Part shown: positions 60,541 to 64,000 of the stretch, piece by piece
Numbering within the stretch: the stretch's first letter is position 1
Layout: the number at the start of each line of letters is the position of its first letter
NCBI GenBank assembly: GCA_946406115.1
Contig: OX291548.1
Span: 5,382,373 to 5,446,372 of the forward strand
Reading direction: 5' to 3'
Length of the DNA: 64,000 bases
From: Apoda limacodes
Taxonomy: Eukaryota > Arthropoda > Insecta > Lepidoptera > Limacodidae
Notes under the pieces: generated by a model
Seen by the model: the letters and a program-made list of their open reading frames with translations, nothing else
Databases searched by the model: none
Told to the model about the DNA's origin: nothing
Position numbers and translations under genes: made by a program

Positions 60541-61660
60541 AATTGAATATTACCTATTAGACGCTAGGTGAAACCCTTCAAATCACCAAAAACAAAAAAT
60601 CATTTTGTAAGGCACAGCTAGTTCAGTATAATAACTGACCTCGTTAGAAGTTAGTAAGTTATTTAATTTTGATCACAGTTTGCTTTCGCAGGATTTGGCC
60701 AACACAGCACTACGATTTTACCCACGAAAAATCTATTCTTGTAGGAACTCTAAATTTCATATACCTCACTAACAACAGACACTGGTGGAATACTTACACG
60801 AACGAGTTACTTTAACTATATTTTTATCTAACTTACTCGTTCATAATATAGTTACGTGCAGGCAAAGGGGGTGCAAAGAGAGAAGTAAATTTTACTTTTC
60901 TCAAAACAAAGCGCGCGTTCATAGAACTCGCGGGCGGTAATGACGCGTCTAGTCCATCAGGTATACTTAAAGGTTGCCTGTTTAAAATATGAACTAAGTA
61001 CCCGCACACTACAAGCGAGCAATTACAATTTTTAACTTTAGCCAAAACGTTTTAATTCATTAATTCTCAAGACAACTAGCACCATTTGGCGGTAATGTTG
61101 TTTTCCCTACTTCTTTTTTGCCATTTCAATTGTGATGAGTTTACTTATCTATTCACATTTTATTTTTCTTTATTTACTCGCAAGTCTTATGTAAAACAAT
61201 GTGTGTAACGCGAGCGGTACGGAAATTAAAAACATTGAAGCCGTCGGCCTTAGACTTGACCAAGCTTAAACGAGTGGCTTTTTAGAAATAGCCTTTGTAC
61301 TATTAGTTTGGATTATAGTTCCTTTACCCCTGTGTAAATCCTTTATCTTCATAAATGTGAATAATAGAAATTTGCGCAGAGTAAAATCTTCCAACTATGC
61401 TGCGCTTTGCAAAAATAATTGAGTTATGAAACTGTAGCAGACTCAGAAACTCCTTGTACTAAGATGAGAATTCCAAATTAAGGTTTCTGTAAGTTTGTCA
61501 CTAACATTTGCATGATAGACAAGTCCGAGTTAAATAAACTTATATTTCAGTAATTACAAATATAAAATTTATTTTCCCTGATTTACTCTACTCTTATTTT
61601 TTATCATGTGTTAATTTTATTTGTCAATTTTTGAAACCAGTCAAGAGAATATAAGGCTTC
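60541..61660. other. Non-coding DNA
   Basis: 60833-61045 (minus, 70 codons) is open and GC-richer but unrecognised. Nothing else is supported. Confidence 0.4.
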
Positions 61661-61663
61661 TAC

Positions 61664-61790
61664 AGGAACTACAGTATGGAATTCTTCACAAAGGGGGTAA
61701 TTTAAAAGAGTCGATGACACGCGAGAAATACCTCGTGTTGCGAGTGTCCATTGGCGACGGTAACCATTTAAGAATCAGTACTACACGACA
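61664..61790 (+). mobile_element. LINE 3'-end fragment (family of 1-1685)
   Basis: GAACTACAGTATGGAATTCT, CACAAAGGGGGTAATTTAAA, GAGTCGATGACACGCGAG and TGTTGCGAGTGTCCATTGGC parallel the last 40 codons and stop region of the family; the tail is lost. Confidence 0.75.
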
Positions 61791-62099
61791 GAAAACTTAA
61801 AGAACAAGGATGACGCGACAGTAACTAAGCGTGCGTGAGAAGTGCAGCTATAAAAATTCAACAAAAACAAGCTACAAACTTACAAACACAATTTCGAATT
61901 CGTGTGTACATGTTGTAGGATAATCGAAAGAACCGGGTCTTTGCAAAAATTCTAGGTCTTTACAAACGACCGGATGATTGGAAAATTGTAACACATTGGC
62001 GATACAAATTTATCTAGTTTCCCATATCTATATTTCAAGTCGATGTGTTGTAGTGTCCAATTCAAATGCAGAGTTTTGTTCTGTCTTTGATTCATTGAG

Positions 62100-62404
62100 T
62101 TCGTTATCTTAAGTAATATAAGTGAATCTTGTTTTCTTTCACGTAAGCCGTGACTAGACTGCGACTTAGCACACCTACCACTACTTCTACTGGCTGGGCT
62201 TATCCTTCATCACAGCGTGGCTAGGTCAGCGCACCTGACGAGCCTGGCAGCCGCCTGTACTACTACCGTGACCGTCTCTCACCACACATCTTGGCGGGGA
62301 TCGAGACGGCACGCCTCTTGTGTACGCTATCGACGTGAGCTGTCCTGCTTGCTATACAGTAAAGGCAGCAAGAAAACCAGTAAACTAGAAGGATATATAA
62401 GTAA
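62100..62404. other. GC-richer non-coding stretch
   Basis: This part is clearly less AT-rich than the flanks (GACGAGCCTGGCAGCCGCC). Given its place upstream of a polypurine tract and LTR, it may belong to the same retroelement, but no gene is recognisable. Confidence 0.35.
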
Positions 62405-62695
62405 TCTACACCTTCTCTCATATATATACTCGTAGAAAGTGTTTGTGAAATTGAAAGTGAGAGTAGCGGCGAAATCAAATATTTAAGTGTTAGCGTCTGG
62501 ATCATTGTCCTATATGTTATATTAGCTTTAGGTATATCAATCATATTAGGATGTGAGTATAATAAAATAAAAGTATGTTATAATTCCAAGGGTCGAAATC
62601 CTCCGAAAGCAGTTTCTTCGGATGCTTTCGAACTTAAAGGGGGAGGAGTTACAGCCTTTGGCCCTTGCCTAAACACCATCATCGTCCACTCATAA
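62405..62695 (+). pseudogene. Envelope C-terminal-like remnant with membrane anchor (errantivirus-like)
   Basis: An open frame without ATG spans 62405-62694. It has an acidic stretch, then about 17 hydrophobic residues at 62498-62550 suited to a membrane anchor, a short basic tail and a run of Gly encoded by the polypurine tract (62635-62645). Ending just inside the 3' LTR is usual for envelope genes of insect errantiviruses (gypsy group). The rest of the gene upstream is missing, so it is a dead fragment. Confidence 0.45.
62635..62645 (+). other. Polypurine tract
   Basis: AAAGGGGGAGG lies directly before the AGTTAC start of the probable LTR, the place where plus-strand DNA synthesis begins in LTR retroelements. 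Confidence 0.6.
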
Positions 62696-63233
62696 TAATA
62701 CGTAGTAAGCATTGCGGAAACTGCACCTGGAAGATGAGCATGGCGACGATAGTGGGCGGCGAACGCTTGCAAGCTTCTTACTTGTAACGATAAGTCGGAA
62801 TAAGTTTGCCTCATTTATTGAGCACTCGTTTATTATATTCATTTATAATTTAATTTGTCTTTTTAAAAAGTCCTTTCCGCTCCGTCGCGATTTGACTACT
62901 TTGCCTTTAATGTTGTTTGTTCCAACTCATCACTGCTGGGGCACAAACTCGGCTAACGCCGCCATAGTGAACCGCATTGGCTCAGTTCAAATTGGCAGAC
63001 GCTGACGAGCTAGTGGCCTCACTTGTCAGAATTTTTAACCCTTATGGACGATTTCTGACTTCGTTGAACTAGGTACTGCTGTCATATGACAACAAGGGCC
63101 TGTAGTTTAACGTGGGGCACAGAGGAGCTTGGAAAAATATGCTGTTAGGGGGTTAAAGCCTATCCCCTCTCCATCTATGACTGTTTCTTCCACAGATGTT
63201 TATCTAAGGATGTCGTTTCAGATAGACAAATGT
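62646..63233 (+). repeat. Probable LTR (gypsy/errantivirus type)
   Basis: The segment begins AGTTAC after the polypurine tract and ends GTAACT at 63228-63233, perfect inverted hexamers as in gypsy-group LTRs. No second copy of the LTR lies in the window, so the right boundary rests on the terminal hexamer alone. Confidence 0.5.
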
Positions 63234-63409
63234 AACTATGGGCCCCTACCTACTTATTAAATGATAATATTTTTGAAAATTAAAATACTTTCTCTTAATA
63301 TATACATGGCATATACAGAGTATATAAATTTTCTTTTTAATATTTTCTAGGAACATGAGTAAATTATTTCTTTTCATTAAAATGTTATACATGATTTAAA
63401 AGTTATTTA
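63234..63409. other. AT-rich junction
   Basis: I see no recognisable content between the probable LTR and the minus-strand envelope remnant. Confidence 0.4.
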
Positions 63410-64000
63410 GTAATTAATGATACGTATTAATTATATGGTTCGTAATAAGGTTTGTTTGTTCTTTATATCGAATCTTGGCAGCGTTGTTCTGAATTTCTTG
63501 CAAATTGTTACTTAGATAAATGATATTGTTATCTATAGTCTTAGTTACATTGAGAAATTCTCCCACTATTTTGGATATGACTAAAATTTTCTTATTAGTT
63601 GATTTTTGACGAGTTTCTATATCTCTTATTAACTAATTAAGGCATCCTTGTGATCTAGTTTACCGGTGATAGCCTTGACTAGGATTTAAGATGCCTCTTT
63701 TCACCCTGAATGACGGAGCCTGAATGAATGATGATAGCTGCCTAAGCTTATTAATAGTTAAGTTTTTGATGTAATCAACTTGTATATTAAAGTTTTCAAA
63801 CCTGTTTGTAAAGTTAGAGTTAAGGGTAGCCTGAATAATATTTTTGAGGGCATAGTATCTGTGTATATTAGGTTTTGAGTCGTCTGAAATCGAGTCAAGA
63901 TGTAAAATTTTAATACCTGTCCATTTATCATCATAGCTTATAACGACAGTTCTTTCTTTGAACGGTAGAATGCCTGGGTTACCTTCAAGTTGTTGCAGTT
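63410..64000 (-). pseudogene. Errantivirus-like envelope remnant, minus strand, runs off the right edge
   Basis: The minus strand reads a protein segment that resembles the envelope of insect errantiviruses around the furin-type cleavage site: RVKRG at 63693-63707, with the surface-subunit side toward 64000 and the fusion-subunit side toward 63410. Such proteins mediate membrane fusion in the virus-like stage. The frame is broken at about 63660-63670 and by stops at 63626-63631, so no functional envelope is made. The amino-terminal part continues outside the window. It lies in opposite orientation to 62405-62695. Confidence 0.68.

Noticed and set aside
1..64000. A new multi-gene defence, metabolic or CRISPR-like system
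   Set aside because: No clustered intact genes, spaced repeats or operon-like layout occur; the content is eukaryotic transposon debris.

Overview
The window looks like nuclear DNA of an insect, most probably a moth or butterfly (Lepidoptera). This is an inference from AT-rich background, repeated LINE tails, tRNA-derived SINEs with A/B boxes, and many Helitron-like ends (TCTATACTAATAT... at the 5' end, ...GCAAAAGCTAGT at the 3' end). I found no convincing host gene. Operons, ribosome binding sites, CRISPR arrays and other bacterial features do not apply. Nearly everything recognisable is a transposable element in some stage of decay.

Layout. 1-1685: the 3' two thirds of a largely intact Jockey-like LINE ORF2 with poly(A). 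1686-16260: AT-rich DNA with tRNA-like heads, Helitron-like remnants (best at 6912-7821), two TIR-bounded elements (5635-6056, 13418-14115), a LINE scrap and one dispersed repeat present again at 14.3 and 54.7 kb. 15960-18290: a SINE followed by a long, decayed minus-strand LINE that keeps endonuclease and RT remnants. 20.6-25.3 kb: three more SINE copies and Helitron ends. 26165-26990 (minus): a decayed tyrosine recombinase of the Crypton type. 28.85-29.14 kb: an unidentified GC-rich, coding-like island. 31985-33400 (minus): a LINE whose RT core has been deleted. 33.8-38.9 kb: several repeat pairs. 38890-40690 (minus): a second, CR1/Jockey-like LINE with two frameshifts. 42739-43061 (minus): a short Helitron with both ends. 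47995-48530: an RTE-like remnant. 50132-51644: an element with about 300-bp inverted repeats. 51924-52528 (minus): a 5'-truncated young LINE copy with an 11-bp target-site duplication. 53465-54285: a LINE with the inverted 5' part expected of twin priming. 55595-56390: about 3.4 copies of a 230-bp tandem repeat. 56729-58090 (minus): a decayed retroelement with a CCHC knuckle and restriction-like endonuclease motif. 62405-64000: errantivirus-like envelope remnants and a probable LTR in opposed orientations.

How they relate. Nine segments (1, 9.5, 16.3, 32, 37.6, 49.2, 51.9, 53.5 and 61.7 kb) belong to one LINE family; a tenth, at 60.5 kb, is weaker. They range from nearly intact to scraps, so this family has been active over a long period and recently. 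The SINEs and Helitron-like fragments are non-autonomous and depend on proteins not encoded here. I did not find a new multi-gene system. The most informative items are the Crypton-type recombinase with its whole R-H-R-Y set visible, the RLE-type retroelement, the long-TIR element and the opposed envelope fragments.
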